Assembly (NCBI RefSeq): GCF_028372415.1
Contig: NC_092875.1
Span: forward strand, 436,549,377 to 436,613,376
From: Notamacropus eugenii
Lineage: Eukaryota; Chordata; Mammalia; Diprotodontia; Macropodidae
Length of the DNA stretch: 64,000 bases
Reading direction: 5' to 3'
This document shows positions 11,029 through 21,978 of the stretch, piece after piece. The position numbers and the translations under genes are program-made. The stretch's first letter is position 1; every line of letters begins with the position of its first letter. Below the pieces are notes generated by a model that was not told the DNA's origin, searched no databases, and saw nothing but the letters and a program-made list of their open reading frames with translations.

Positions 11029-11797
11029 GCTGCTAGCACAGGTTCACTCTTGATCTGGTCAAACAGGAAAGACACTAAGAAGAGGTTAATAATCTTACTT
11101 TATTCTAGTCTAGTTTTCTCAGAAGAGGATTGCTGATAATGGGAGTACTAACTCCTACAGCATTCCCTAATCATCCTTGCAGGGGCCTGAGAGAAGGAAG
11201 GGCAACTACCCCTAAGTCTCAATGGGGTCAATCAAGACAGCCACAATTTGTGCAACCCATAATTCCCCTCAATCCTCAACGGGGGCCAATTGAGGCAAAT
11301 ACAGATTCCTCCCAAGCCTTGATGGAGGCAATCAAGGCACTCACAGCATTCCAGTTTGCGCACTCAATCCTAAGGTTCCCCTAAAGGTTCTCCCCAAGCC
11401 TTGATGGGGGCTGATCAAGGTACACACAGCATTTGTGTATTCAACTCTAAGGTTCTCCCTAAGGTTCCCCATTCACCGACCAATGACCACCTGCTTTGTA
11501 GGGCAAAAGACAAAATAGGCATAGGGCCAGCAATAGCCTCACAAGTTTATATCACCTCATCCCTGTATCTTACTGCGCAGTCACAGTGGACATTTGTATT
11601 ATTTACCATTATATAACACTGCGCATGCCGGATGGAGATGTCTTGAACCATAACTGTGGGAACTCATATGTAATACCTGGGAACAAGAGATTATTATGGT
11701 TATGGATCCTGGGAAACTGAATTCTAAGAAATAATAACACTAATCACTTTACACACTAAAATCTACCTTATACTAAAATTCACCTTACATACAATCC
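11029..11797. repeat. Unclassified dispersed repeat, copy B (LTR-like?)
   Basis: Second copy of the repeat at 7,840. It sits inside an L2, so it is a true insertion with defined ends near 'gctgctagca' and 'ttacatacaatcc'. It is about 110 bp longer than copy A because of an extra internal unit: 11,312-11,391 and 11,391-11,470 are tandem relatives, each beginning '(t)cccaagccttgatgg'. Four hairpin-capable motifs lie at 11,216-11,238, 11,274-11,295, 11,317-11,337 and 11,399-11,420. On the minus strand 'ttatataatgg' near 11,607 and 'aataaagtaag' near 11,100 could be a TATA box and polyadenylation signal. I found no target-site duplication, so LTR identity is unproven. Confidence 0.6.
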
Positions 11798-11868
11798 CCG
11801 AAATCTGTGCTTAAATTTTTTCATTCTGTTTTCTATGCCTGAAACGTCCTTCCTATACCTCACATAAC
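11798..11868 (+). mobile_element. L2, 3' part of the split copy
   Basis: 'ttctatgcctgaaacgtcct' corresponds to the L2 ORF segment that normally follows the part ending near 11,000. It supports insertion of repeat B into this L2. Confidence 0.5.
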
Positions 11869-12035
11869 AGTGCCATGTAATGAAAAGGCCAGGGACTTGG
11901 AGTCAGAGAACCTAGGCTTGAGTCCTGGGTATACCACACCTGTGCAACTTTGGAAAAATCACTTATTTCTGGATCTCAGCTTCTTTCTGTCTTAAAATGA
12001 AGGGGCTGGACTGAGATGATTTCTAAGACCCCTTC
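11868..12035 (+). repeat. MIR/THER-type SINE, plus
   Basis: 'acagtgccatgtaatgaaaa', 'gacttggagtcagagaacct', 'ttggaaaaatcacttatttc' and a tail 'gaccccttccagca'. Confidence 0.8.
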
Positions 12036-12052
12036 CAGCAGTCTATCAACAC

Positions 12053-14638
12053 ATTTTTTTTTTTTTAATTTTTGGCATCAAGGACCAAATTACTAATACA
12101 GAATAGAGAAAAGAAACAAAACATGTCATAAACTTCAATAGTGGAACTTAAATACAAAGTAAAAAAAGGAAAATATAGTGTGTCATGTGCATAGCAGAAC
12201 CTAAGAAAGGATTCAAAATATGTAGCAATAAATTTGCATTTCAAGAAAGTCTGTATGATGAATAACACACCTTGTGTTGAGAATTGCCCATCTACTCTTT
12301 GCTTCCTTGTGAGTTTTCTTTTGTTCTCTGTTGTGCACTTTTTTTACTTTGTTTTCCCCCTTCTTCTACCCCCCAGAAGGCTACAATAAAGTTTAGATAT
12401 GCTTCTCCATAGCTATAGATATATATACACATATATACATAAATATATAGACATACACTTTCCCAAAAATATTCTACTACTGATCTTTGTTTATATGTTT
12501 GGGCTTGTCTCGTTTCCTATCCCTCCTGCCTCCTCTACTTTACTTCTACCCACGACCTTGCCCTCCTATTATTTGCCTACCCCTCTCCAAGGATCCCTTT
12601 CCTATCCTCCCACTTCCATAAATCTAAACACCCTTCTATACCCCGCTTTTACCTATTCCCTCAAACTCCCCTCGAAAGATTCCTCTCCCGCCTCCCTATG
12701 CCCCTACCATTTTAGTTCCTCTGAATTAAGAAGATTTTTATATTCTTCTAAATATATATGTATCATTCTCTCTTAAACCCATTCCCAATGAAAGTAGTTT
12801 TTCAGAACTACCAGCCCTATTCCCCTGTCTAATTCCCCCGTATCAATTCTTTCTCTTTCACCTCATTTGTACAAAATACTAAAATACTCTTTTTACCTAT
12901 TCCTAAATGGTTTTATTTTTAAATTAATATCAAGGTCAAGTTTACCCCAATCTTTGTTATGAACTACCCAATTATTAATAAGAATCTTAGACATACATTT
13001 TACATATATAAAAGGTAAACAGACTGGTAAACAGTAAACACTCATGAATCCCTTGTAATCAGTCATTGGTATATACCTTGTACGTCTCTTGGCTCTTATA
13101 TGTAGAATCTTCTATTAAGTTCAGAATATTTTTAAACAAAGTCTTGAAAGTCTGAGAGTTTATCAAATGACCATTAATTTTTTCATTCAGGACAATACTC
13201 AACTTTGCAGGGTATGATATTCTTTGGCCGGAGTCCCAGTTCTTTTGCTCTTCCACATATTGTGTTCCAAGACTTGTGGTCCTTTAACGTCTCCGCTGCT
13301 AGGTCTTGTGTGATTCTAATTGTGGCTCCATCATATTTAAATTGTTTTAGTCTTGATGCTTTTAATATTTTATCCTTGAGCTGGGGGTTTTGAAATTTGA
13401 TTATGATATTCCTATGAATTTTCCTCATAGGATCTCTTTTAAGCGGTGATCTATGGATTTTTTTCTATTTTTACTCCTCCCCCCCCTCCTTTGTTCTAAT
13501 GCTTCAGGACAATTTTCTTTAATTTTTTCTTGTATTATTGTATCAAGATTCTTTTTTTGATCGTAACTTTCAGCTAGTCCAATTATTTTTTATATTTTCT
13601 CTTCTTGATCTATTCTCCAAATCTGTTGTTTTTCTTATAAGATGTTTCACTTACTCTTCTATTTTTCATTATTCATATTTTGTTTTATTATTTCTTGATC
13701 TCTTATAATTTCACTGGTTTCACTTTGCCCAATTTTCATTTTCAAGGTGTGATTTTCTTCCTTAAGATTCTGGATCTCCCATTCTAATTGGTTGATTTAC
13801 CTTTCATAACCTTGTTTTCCTTGTAGTATTATTTTTTTTTTCATTTTTCCTCCGTCTCTGTCATTTGAATTTTAAAGTCTTTTTTAACATCTTTTGTAAA
13901 TTCTTTTTGGGCAGGTGACCATTTGACATTACTCTTTGGGGGTTTCTTTGCTTATCCTCCTCTGAAGATGATTCTGTCATCTCTACTCCAATAATAGTTT
14001 TCTATGGTTGGATTCTTTCTCCTTTGCCTGTGCATTTTTTTTGTGGTAATAGCTAATTTTTGTAATCACCTCTAGCTCTGGGGTAGAGGAAATGGTGCCT
14101 CTTGCCCTAGATCTTCCATTCTCCCCTCTAGCTTGGAACCAAAGCCAAATCTCCAACGTCCTATTAGTGCCCACAACCTGGGGCTTTCTTCCCCACTGCT
14201 TCTGCACTCACTGGGTATGTGCTGGAAGCTTCTGGCACCACCCTCTTCACAGCACAGGCTGGGGCTGGTGTTCCTTATCAGCAGAGGTTCCCTCAATCTT
14301 CCTAGGCTCAAACACCCAAATCCTCCCACTACCCTGTGGTAAAAGTTCTATTGCTGGGGCCAAGCAGCCTCCCAAACCAAATAACCCCAGGGCTTGCTGC
14401 TTAAGTTAAAACTGAACTTAGCCTGGACATATTTGCTCTTCTTGGGGACCAGATGTGTCCTGGGATTTTTCTTCTGATCTTCTTCAATTGTCCCAGGAAA
14501 ACCTTTGTTGTGCTCCTTTTTTTATTTATCTCCACCCAAACTTTGTTCATCCAAAGGTGCAATTTTAACTCTTTTGTGAGGGAAAATCTTGAGAGCGTGA
14601 ATTTTCTGACCTACTCTGCCGTCTTCCCAGAATCCTCC
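12053..14638 (-). mobile_element. HAL1 retrotransposon, apparently full length
   Basis: A T-run at 12,053-12,067 (tail on the minus strand), 3' UTR to about 13,050, ORF1 remnant to about 13,985, then a GC-richer 5' UTR ending at 14,638 in 'gaagacggcagagtagg' (minus-strand reading), the expected L1-type start. Possible 7-bp flanking repeat 'tcaacac' at 12,046-12,052 and 14,639-14,645. It is short and could be chance, although it sits exactly at both ends. No ORF2. Confidence 0.75.
13059..13985 (-). pseudogene. HAL1 ORF1 remnant
   Basis: The C-terminal domain is readable in two overlapping frames: 'NIIIKFQNPQLKDKILKA' and 'IRITQDLAAETLKDHKSW' (13,428-13,183), then 'RISYPAKLSIV' (13,256-13,059). 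These match the L1 ORF1 C-terminal domain order. Upstream (13,600-13,950) the coiled-coil region is visible only as decayed sequence. Frameshift near 13,185-13,256 and stops make it non-coding. The subfamily differs from the HAL1 at 1.7 kb. Confidence 0.78.
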
Positions 14639-14814
14639 TCAACACTTTGTTTTACAACTCCCTGAACTATCATTTAGTATTTTTACATGAAACAGCAAAT
14701 CTGTTGTGTACAATTGCTATTCCTTATAAATATATAATAAAGTTATCGAGTAACTTTCTTTTCCCCCATTTTTTCTTCCCTTCCCCTACACCCACCCTAG
14801 AGATTTAGTTAACT

Positions 14815-14962
14815 GTTTTTGTCTTATCACCCTACTTGGGTTTAGGCTCCATGTGGGTAGAGACTATCACTTATCTAAATGTTGTACCACTCCCTATGCC
14901 CAGGATAGCACTCTGTGCAGCACAGACACTTAATAAGAATGACTGAATTTTTCATTGGATAC
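14815..14962 (+). mobile_element. L2 3' end, plus
   Basis: 'ggctccatgtgggtagagac', 'cccaggatagcactctgtgc' and 'cacttaataagaatgactga' are a recognisable L2 3' terminus. Confidence 0.7.
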
Positions 14963-15144
14963 AAATATATCCTACCAATAATGCTCTATCTCTAACTTCT
15001 AATTGGATGAAGGCAAGTGAGAACACATCCTTGTAGAAGGTAAGTTGTCTAAAAGTTAAACGTGCTGCCTTGAGAGGCAGTTACTTCCTAGTCACTAGAG
15101 GTCTGGATGAACATGGTTGTAGAGGCAATTCATGTACCAGACAA

Positions 15145-15195
15145 AAGTTTGGTTGAGATGACCCTCTGAGGTGCCTTCCACTCCAAAGATTCTGA
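15145..15195 (+). repeat. MIR/THER 3' end fragment
   Basis: 'gagatgaccctctgaggtgc' and 'cttccactccaaagattctg' match the 3' end of the plus-strand SINEs at 5,852 and 56,678. Confidence 0.5.
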
Positions 15196-15199
15196 GGTC

Positions 15200-16950
15200 A
15201 CTTCCATTAAATACCAATAACTACTTATGGTGGCAAACCTCAAATGATAATTTTGCACCGGATTCCTCGTTGCATGTTTGGTTCCAAATGCTAAATAGGG
15301 TTCTTATAGGTATTTGGTATAGGATTGGCTTTGTTCTGTTAGGGTCATACTGCACACCTACACATTCCAAAACTCATCAGCTACTTCTCTTGTGACTTTG
15401 CTTCACTTCAACACTCCAAGAGAAACTAAATTACAAATTCTTCTCCTGACTAAGCAAAAATGGAGAGAAGATTGCAGGTGTGCTTATTAGCTCCATTAAA
15501 TGAAGTGGAATTTCTCAGCTACCTACGGTTAGGAGAAAAGACAATCATACTTTCACTGCATCAAGGAAAAGAGTATATCTTCTAAAAGGCCTAAACCAGC
15601 ATGAGGGAGCAGTTCAGGCATTGGAAGAAGTTGGCCCAGATGTGTTTGTGGGGGAGGACTGAACATTATCATCTGTTCTCATTTGTAACCTAATTTAGAC
15701 ATTCATTGGACTTGCAATTGTTAATATGTGCATAGGGAATACATTTTGATAACATCCATTACTGGGCTTTGCACAGTAGTAAAGAAATTGAACTTTTCAT
15801 CTGATGCCTCAACTTTACTGCAGAGCCAGAGAGAAGGATGTCTCAGGGAGTTTCAATAATATATATCTTGATCAAAAGAAGTTGCAAAGATTTTTTCCCT
15901 TAAAAGTGAAAATCCAATATAGGGAGCCATGTTCCAAGACACTGAAAATCAATATCAAAAGAGATATTTGAATACAGCATGAATTTCCATGAAAACTACT
16001 TGTTCATTTATCAAAAAATATTACCTGTTCACAGACGCTAATGAGAGATCCCATTTGGTGAGCTTTCATATGGTAATGTGGCAGCTGTAGAACATTACCA
16101 GATAATCTAATTATTTCCAAGGAGATCTTATCTATGTGTTGCAAATGAAAATGTATTCAGAGGAAGGAAACATCTCTTCATACATCAAATTGACCACAAA
16201 ATGTGGAGAGACAGCATATACCTTGTGGGCCACCTTATTCTCAATTCTTTGAAAATTAGCTTAATGGAGAGCCCAGCTCTTAAGTGGCAAAGAGAAGAAC
16301 CAAAGCAATTATATAGATAATTAAGGGGGGAAATATGTTTTTCCCCTGAATTACACAGGCAATTAGAATGGAAGTATTTTTTTCCCCAGAATTGTCTGAG
16401 TAATTGTTTTAATTTTCCATTTGGCTCTGCTAGTGGACTCCTGGCCAGTGGGAATTCTGTTTTGTGGGAACAAATTGAGTCCTGTGATATTTGTTTACTA
16501 CTAATAATTAAATTAATTTAAGCATAGCTGAAATAGAGTTACTTCCATGGGAGGAAAGTAAGACAAGAGTAAGCACTGTCATTCAAGACCTAGTCTTGGT
16601 CACATGTGAGCCTCATTCTCCCTAAGTTAATAAATCCCACTCTTGCAAGGTTTCTATCAAATCTCTTCCCCAGAAAACTTTCTCTAAGCACTCAGCCCAT
16701 TCCCCTGTTCATTATTAGAGGTGTGGCTGGTGAAAGGGTTTTTTTGTGTGTGTAGTCTGGTTTTTTGTTTAGTTGTTTCAGTAATGACCAACTCTTCATC
16801 GAGATAGTGAGAGTGCAGAGGAGACAGGTGTTAGAGACATCATAGACTGAAATTGATAGGACCTGGGTACCAACTGGATATGAGAATTAAGGGAAAGGGA
16901 AAGACCTCCCTTTATCTGAGAACCTACTTTGTACAGAGCTATCTATACCA
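15200..16950. other. Repeat-poor interval, no gene recognised
   Basis: The longest stretch where I recognise almost no interspersed repeat. No ORF with a known motif. Some segments (for example 16,080-16,220 and 16,420-16,520) read as ordinary unique sequence. Could be ancient unique DNA or a conserved non-coding element. Only comparison with other genomes can tell. Confidence 0.4.
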
Positions 16951-16984
16951 GACTCCTTGTGAAATATAATTTTTTTAATGGTTC

Positions 16985-17110
16985 TGGGTGCTCATCTCAT
17001 TTCTGCTGCTAGCTAACTGTGAACTTCATCTTGAGTCCTCAATTTCTTTACCTATAAACGAAAGGATTGGACTAGAAGACCTCTAAGGGCCCCAGTAGTA
17101 CACTGGATTA
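16985..17110 (+). repeat. MIR/THER-type SINE, plus
   Basis: 'ctgctagctaactgtgaact', 'cctcaatttctttacctata' and 'ggattggactagaagacctc'. Confidence 0.7.
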
Positions 17111-17139
17111 CAAGGTTTTAAGTGGTTTGTATATTGAAT

Positions 17140-17272
17140 ATCCTAGGTTTAGAGCCAGAAGAGATCATTTTCTAAGAATGCTTTCTCTTTTTCAAGATGA
17201 AGCCCAGAGAGTGAAGTCGTTTGCTCAAGGTCAATTTGGAATTCAAAGCCAGAATTCTTAGTCCACATCCGC
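17140..17272 (-). repeat. MIR/THER-type SINE, antisense
   Basis: 'tttagagccagaagagatca', 'aagatgaagcccagagagtg' and 'cttagtccacatccgcgg'. Confidence 0.65.
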
Positions 17273-17284
17273 GGCCTTGGTCTA

Positions 17285-17522
17285 GACAGTAATAACCATA
17301 ACAATAACAGCTACCTTTATACAGTACTTTAAGACTTGCAAAGTACTTGACATATATTATCTCACTTTCTCCACACAATGATTATTATGATGGGGCTCTT
17401 CTTCCCCCTTATTTTACAGATGAGGAAACTGAGGCAGAGACAAGTTAAGTGACTTGCTCAGGGTCACATAACTAGGTAGAATTCAAACTCAGATCTTCCT
17501 GAGAACTCCTTCCACTAACCAA
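17285..17522 (-). repeat. MIR, antisense, nearly complete
   Basis: 'acagctacctttatacagta', 'attttacagatgaggaaact', 'gtgacttgctcagggtcaca' and 'gatcttcctgagaactcct' run in the order of the whole MIR element. Confidence 0.9.
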
Positions 17523-17925
17523 GAGAAGAGTACCAGAGTGCAAATGGTGCCACTCCTTGTGCTAATCATGAGTAGAGATTATTTGATTTTACCTTTTTGT
17601 TTCACAGTTCCAGCGATCGGGATAGTCAGTCACGAAACATTTAAGAAATACTTATTGATTCCACCTCTCCCCCACTACTTTGCAGAAATGAAGGGTCTCC
17701 TGGACAGAGTTGCGTTTGAGTGACTTCAACTATGTGGTCACAATTTTCAATGTAGTGATTAGTTTTGCTGAATTTTTTTCTCTTTCCCCCATTTCGTTTT
17801 CAGACATATTCTTTGTTTGATAGCCCTCTGGGAAGGGGAAGAGGAAAGGGTACAGGAGGATATTTAGGCTATGTAGAAATGAAAGATATCAGAATAAATT
17901 TATTTTAAAAAAGAAATTATTGTTT
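17523..17925 (+). repeat. Probable retroposon, A-rich 3' end, family not assigned
   Basis: Ends in 'atcagaataaatttatttta' and an A-run (17,908-17,917), preceded by 'gccctctgggaaggggaaga'. That is a polypurine then A-tail arrangement as in L1-mobilised SINEs. I cannot name the family and see no target-site duplication. Confidence 0.35.
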
Positions 17926-18159
17926 ATCTGTTGATTGATTGCTACGTGTTGACTTGAGTCTTTCTTCATTAGCCATAACCCAGAGAGCAGGTCTAAATCT
18001 TAAAAGACTGAGTCTTTTCCCTGTTGTTGGCAATTGTGTCTTTCTACATCACAGACCATCTGTCTGTGATGCCAATGACCGGGCTCTTAAGGCAGACAAG
18101 TACCTTTGCCTTAGCTAGATGGACATAGATTTTCCTACATGCCTATGAATATAAGGTCA

Positions 18160-18345
18160 GAGGATCATAGATTTATCAGTGGAATAGACCTTTGAATAGT
18201 TCTCTAGTCCCACTCCACATCTTATTCTTCCCTTAGGACCCTAGTTCTGAAAGCTGGACTATCGAATCACATATCTTCATGACTCCTGTAGTGCCCAGTA
18301 CAGGGCTTTACGTGTATCAGGTGCTCAATAAATAATTGTTTCTTG
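18160..18345. repeat. MIR/THER fragment (-) followed by L2 3' end (+)
   Basis: 18,160-18,240: 'ggatcatagatttatcagtg' and 'ctagtcccactcc', antisense THER-like. 18,245-18,345: 'ctcctgtagtgcccagtaca' and 'aggtgctcaataaataattg', an L2 3' terminus on the plus strand. Confidence 0.65.
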
Positions 18346-18359
18346 TTTCTTAATTAATA

Positions 18360-19500
18360 TGGACTCCTAGTACAACACTCTGTCCCCAAAGTGGATTGTT
18401 TAGGAATTATAAACTATAAGATTAGTACCACATTCATAGTCTTTGTGTAACTTTTCCATTTGATTCCAGAAATCTGCAATCTGACTACAAGGGCAACTCT
18501 GGTCTACTTCACAGCCAACGAGAGTTTACAATGCACTTCATCATTAAACGAATGAAACCTGACACCCTTATTTTTATATGATGTTGTGCAGTTAGTTCAG
18601 GGTTTTGTTTCCTTTTGTTGCTTAAAATCTTCAGGAACAAGGTTTTGCAGAGAGCATCTACTAAAACCAGATAACCCATTTGTATCGGATTCCAGAGACA
18701 CTCATCTCCTACCGTGGATTTTCATTTTCAAGGCAAGCTGTATCTTAACAACCTGTAGGCAGTAACCTCATCACTTCATCAAAACATTTAGCCAGTAGCT
18801 ATTACCCCATAGAATTTAGACAGCAACCTGCTGAATAGTCTTCCAAACCAGCCCTGTCAATGGATAAGATTAATTAATAGGAGGAAGCCTGAGGGTGTAT
18901 CTCCAAGACAGAGAGTTGTATCTCCCATCTACATAAAGCCATTTAAATGATATCCCACCGTTTTTTTTATATCCAATGCCCTTGTCTCTTGACATTCAGG
19001 GAAGAATCCTTTAGGCAGAGCATTGCGTGGATAGCTGTGAGAAGTCTGTGCAGATAATTAGACATGTAGCTCCTGGCAAGATGATTTGTTATAGCAACAC
19101 TGAGGAGGCCTTGAAAGTTGGACATGGTTGTTAAGGAAATCATTGGAACTGATGCTATCAAAGTAGAAAGTCATCAGGACAGAGAAAGAATGAATAAAGA
19201 ATAATCTTTGGACTTCTTTTCCCTATAGCACTCTCTTTTTTTTAAAACTACTTCTGCTGCAAGATTTTAAATGCATAAATGCTAGTTTTTGGTAATAAAA
19301 GAAATAACAATAGCCAAGTCCCCATAATGAATGGTAATTTGCTATTAATAAGTTGTAATAGCATACTGCTGAAGTCTCTTATTCAGAGATGAGACAGCAG
19401 TCTGGTTATTGTTACTGACACTTTGATCATCATTTCCACTTGTCAGTAAAGACTTATGACCCACAAAGAAAACAATTAAATATGAATCATTTTTATGGTA
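18360..19500. other. No recognised repeat or gene
   Basis: AT-rich, with scattered T-runs (18,961-18,969 and 19,237-19,244). No ORF with a familiar motif. Confidence 0.4.
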
Positions 19501-19507
19501 AGGAATT

Positions 19508-19676
19508 CAGAGTCATAGTTTCATAGCTGAAAGGGACTTTAGATGTCATCTAGTCCAAACCTCTCATTTTATAAATGAGAAAACTAAGCCTAATGTCACC
19601 CAGGTGGTAGAACCAGGAGCTAAGCGCAGGTATTCTGACCCAAACCAGTATGTCCTTTCCATTGCAGGTGCTGCCT
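19508..19676 (-). repeat. MIR/THER-type SINE, antisense
   Basis: 'agtttcatagctgaaaggga', 'gtcatctagtccaaacctct' and 'ggtggtagaaccaggagcta'. Confidence 0.8.
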
Positions 19677-19721
19677 CCTTTAATGTGCATAGTGGCACAT
19701 AGTGGATCCTATGATGTAAGC

Positions 19722-19990
19722 TAGTGGAGAAGGAGCTGTCCTTGAAGTCAGGAAGGCCTGGGTTCAAGTGTTGTTCCAGACAAATACTTACTGTTTATAT
19801 CTGGACAAGTCACTTAACTTCTCAGTGGTCTTTGCAGTTCTCCAAGACTTGTAAGTTGTCTAGAAAGTGCTGACCAGCTTTTGTAGAGGGAGTTTTCTCC
19901 CCAGGGTGACATCCTCTATTGATGATGTCACAGGTACATCCCCTATTCCAATATAGTTTTCATGTTTACAAGAGATATAGTTACAACAGG
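19722..19990 (+). repeat. tRNA-type SINE with a distinct 3' module
   Basis: Head 'gtccttgaagtcaggaaggc' and 'caagtcacttaacttctcag', then 'ttctccaagacttgtaagtt' and 'gtgctgaccagcttttgtag', ending near 'atgatgtcacaggtac'. The 3' part differs from the 'ccccaaatggggtc' SINEs, so this is another subfamily. Confidence 0.65.
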
Positions 19991-20069
19991 CCAGCTTATT
20001 ATTCAGCTATACATTTTCATTTTTGATATAATTTGTCTACCTGGCACATGATTGATGAGAAATAACCCC

Positions 20070-20486
20070 ATTCTACTCTGGACCAGTGGGACAGACCACA
20101 TTTGGCAGATTGAGTTCTACATCAACAGATGGTAGTGCATCCAGAGGAGGTCAGACAGGATGATGAAGTACCTCCAAACCAGACCATATGAGGAAAGGTT
20201 GAAGGAAGGGAAACAGAGATGATTAGTCCAGTAAAATATCAAATTATTGTAAAAGGAGGGAGGAAATGATCTCTGTGTTCAAATATTTAGAGAGTTCTCA
20301 CATAAAAGAGAGAGTCACCTTATTCCACTTAGCCTCAGATGGCAAAAGTGGGACAAAAGTAGATACAAGTTATAGGGAAATAGATTTGGGATCAGCTGCC
20401 TTTTGAAGTTGAGGGCTGACCCACGTTGGAATGGACTGGCTCGTGTATTAATGATTGCTCTGTCTGTGGAAATGTTTAGGTAGAAA
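20070..20486 (+). mobile_element. L3/CR1 LINE 3' fragment
   Basis: 'tgagttctacatcaacagat', 'catccagaggaggtcagaca', 'tgaggaaaggttgaaggaag' and 'tggaatggactggctcg' follow the order of the L3/CR1 3' region. The segment is coding in the parent element (C-terminal part after the RT), but no open frame is left. Confidence 0.7.
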
Positions 20487-20487
20487 A

Positions 20488-20694
20488 CTTGTGTCTGACT
20501 CTTCATGACCTTATTTAGGGTTTTCTTAGCAAAGATGCTGTACTAGTTTGCCATTTCCTTCTCCAGCTCATTTTACAGGGTTAAATAACTTATACAAGAT
20601 CACACAGCTGGAAAGTGTCTGAGGCCAGATTTGAACTTAGGAAGATGACTTCCTGACTCCAGTGTCAGCACTCTATCGACTGTGTCTCCTAGGT
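20488..20694 (-). repeat. tRNA-type marsupial SINE, antisense
   Basis: 'gtgtctgactcttcatgacc', 'tttgccatttccttctccag', 'ttgaacttaggaagatgact' and 'ctctatcgactgtgtctcc'. Nearly full length. Confidence 0.9.
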
Positions 20695-20744
20695 GCATTA
20701 AAATACTTATTTCTAAAAGGCAAAAACAAACAAGAAAACAACCT

Positions 20745-20925
20745 TGGAAACAAGCTAAAGACTGGAACATTGCTGAATAAATTGTTATATTAGTTTAATA
20801 GAATTTTATGCTTCTAGAAAAAGGTTAAATATAAATACAAGGAAATTTGGAAAGATATGCGCAAAATGATGAAAAGTGAGATCCGTCAGATGGTACACAT
20901 TAACTGCAGCATTCTCTCTGTTTCT
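20745..20925 (+). mobile_element. Old L1 ORF2 C-terminal fragment, plus
   Basis: 'gctgaataaattgttatatt' and 'aatagaattttatgcttcta' followed by 'gatgaaaagtgagatccgtc' resemble the ORF2 end seen at 27,850-28,010. Highly diverged. Confidence 0.4.
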
Positions 20926-21237
20926 TCACTTTGGTTTCTATCTCTTTTTCACACTTTGCGTGTGTGTGTGGGGGGGTGTGTTCAGGAATGGAAGAGTAAA
21001 AAGGAAAAGGAAGTAATTACTTAAGACCACAAAGAATCTTAATGGTCCAGTTGAAAAGAGCTTTTTGGAGGTATGTCAATTATTCACTTTTGGACAGTTT
21101 GGATATTCTTTCTGTCCTAAAGATGTTTTCACATTCAGATCTACTTAGCAAACTGTTCTTGAGCAGAGATGCTGAAACTGTTTGCTAGCTTACTCTACAA
21201 TCGATGGTGAATATTCTTTTATCTTACCTTAAGCCTT

Positions 21238-21458
21238 GGCCTAAAGGGACCAAGGTCTCCCAGTGTACCCTGGGTCATCTCCAGTCATCCTAAGGACTAT
21301 CTGATCACTGGATTCAGATGGCTCCGGAGGAGAAGTGAGGCTGGTGACCTACACAGCCCTCCCTCACTCAAAACAAAGTCAAGTGCAAGTCATGTCATCA
21401 TTTCTCTGATGGCATGGTCTTCTTTGGCCACGAAGAATGAACGCAACAACCACAATCT
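21238..21458 (-). repeat. Family X SINE-like element, copy 2
   Basis: Antisense copy: 'gtcatctccagtcatcctaa', 'gctccggaggagaagtgagg', 'ccctcactcaaaacaaagtc' and 'gccacgaagaatgaacgcaa'. Shorter than copy 3. Confidence 0.65.
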
Positions 21459-21964
21459 ATATCTTTCCTTCCCTTCTCAAACTCCTTGAACAAGGATCTA
21501 CACTTGCCCGCACTTCCTCTTTTCTCTTTTTCTCCTCAATCTTTGACATCTGGCTTTCAACCTTATCACTCAGCTAAAACTCTTCTCTTCCCCTCTTACT
21601 CTTTCCTCTGTAGTTTTTGTGATACTCTCCTGGTTTGCCTACTACCTGTCTGATTTTCACTCAGTCTCCCTTTCTGGCTCATCACCCAGATTATACTCCC
21701 TAACTGGTTGTTCTCCAAGATTCTATTCTGGGCCCTCTTTTCTTCTCTCTATATACCCTCTCTCTTGCTAATCTCATCAGTTCCCATAACTATCATTTCT
21801 ATGTAAATAACTCCCACATCAGTAGAATCACTTCCAAAGTTCCCCCAATCTCCAGTCCCAGTTGCATGTTGGATATGTCAAACTGAATATCCTGGAATTA
21901 TCTTAAACTCCTGTCTAAAACCAAGCTCATCTGTTTTCCCCCCAAACTCCTCCATCTTCTAAAT
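21459..21964 (+). mobile_element. L2 reverse-transcriptase region, left part (host of the inverted L1)
   Basis: Translation shows 'FYVNNSHIS' at 21,797-21,823, where L2 has YADD. YVNN at 21,800-21,811 lacks both catalytic Asp residues. It is followed by the typical '..LKLLSKTKLICFPPK' segment. The copy is split by the L1 at 21,979-24,553 and continues at 24,568-24,664 ('agtgtctcagctctgtaatc'). The position of the L1 within it shows the L2 is older. Confidence 0.7.
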
Positions 21965-21978
21965 TTCTTTGTTTTTGT
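21965..21978. repeat. Target-site duplication, left copy (14 bp)
   Basis: 'ttctttgtttttgt', identical to 24,554-24,567. It immediately precedes the short spacer and T-run that mark the L1 poly(A) tail on the minus strand. Confidence 0.85.

Noticed and set aside
7840-11797. A provirus with repeats A and B as its two LTRs
   Set aside because: The 2.5 kb between them holds L2 sequence and no gag, pro, pol or env signature, and copy B itself sits inside that L2. Independent copies fit better.
14092-14409. GC-richer frame that could be an exon
   Set aside because: It falls in the HAL1 5' UTR at 12,053-14,638, which is normally GC-richer than the rest of the element.
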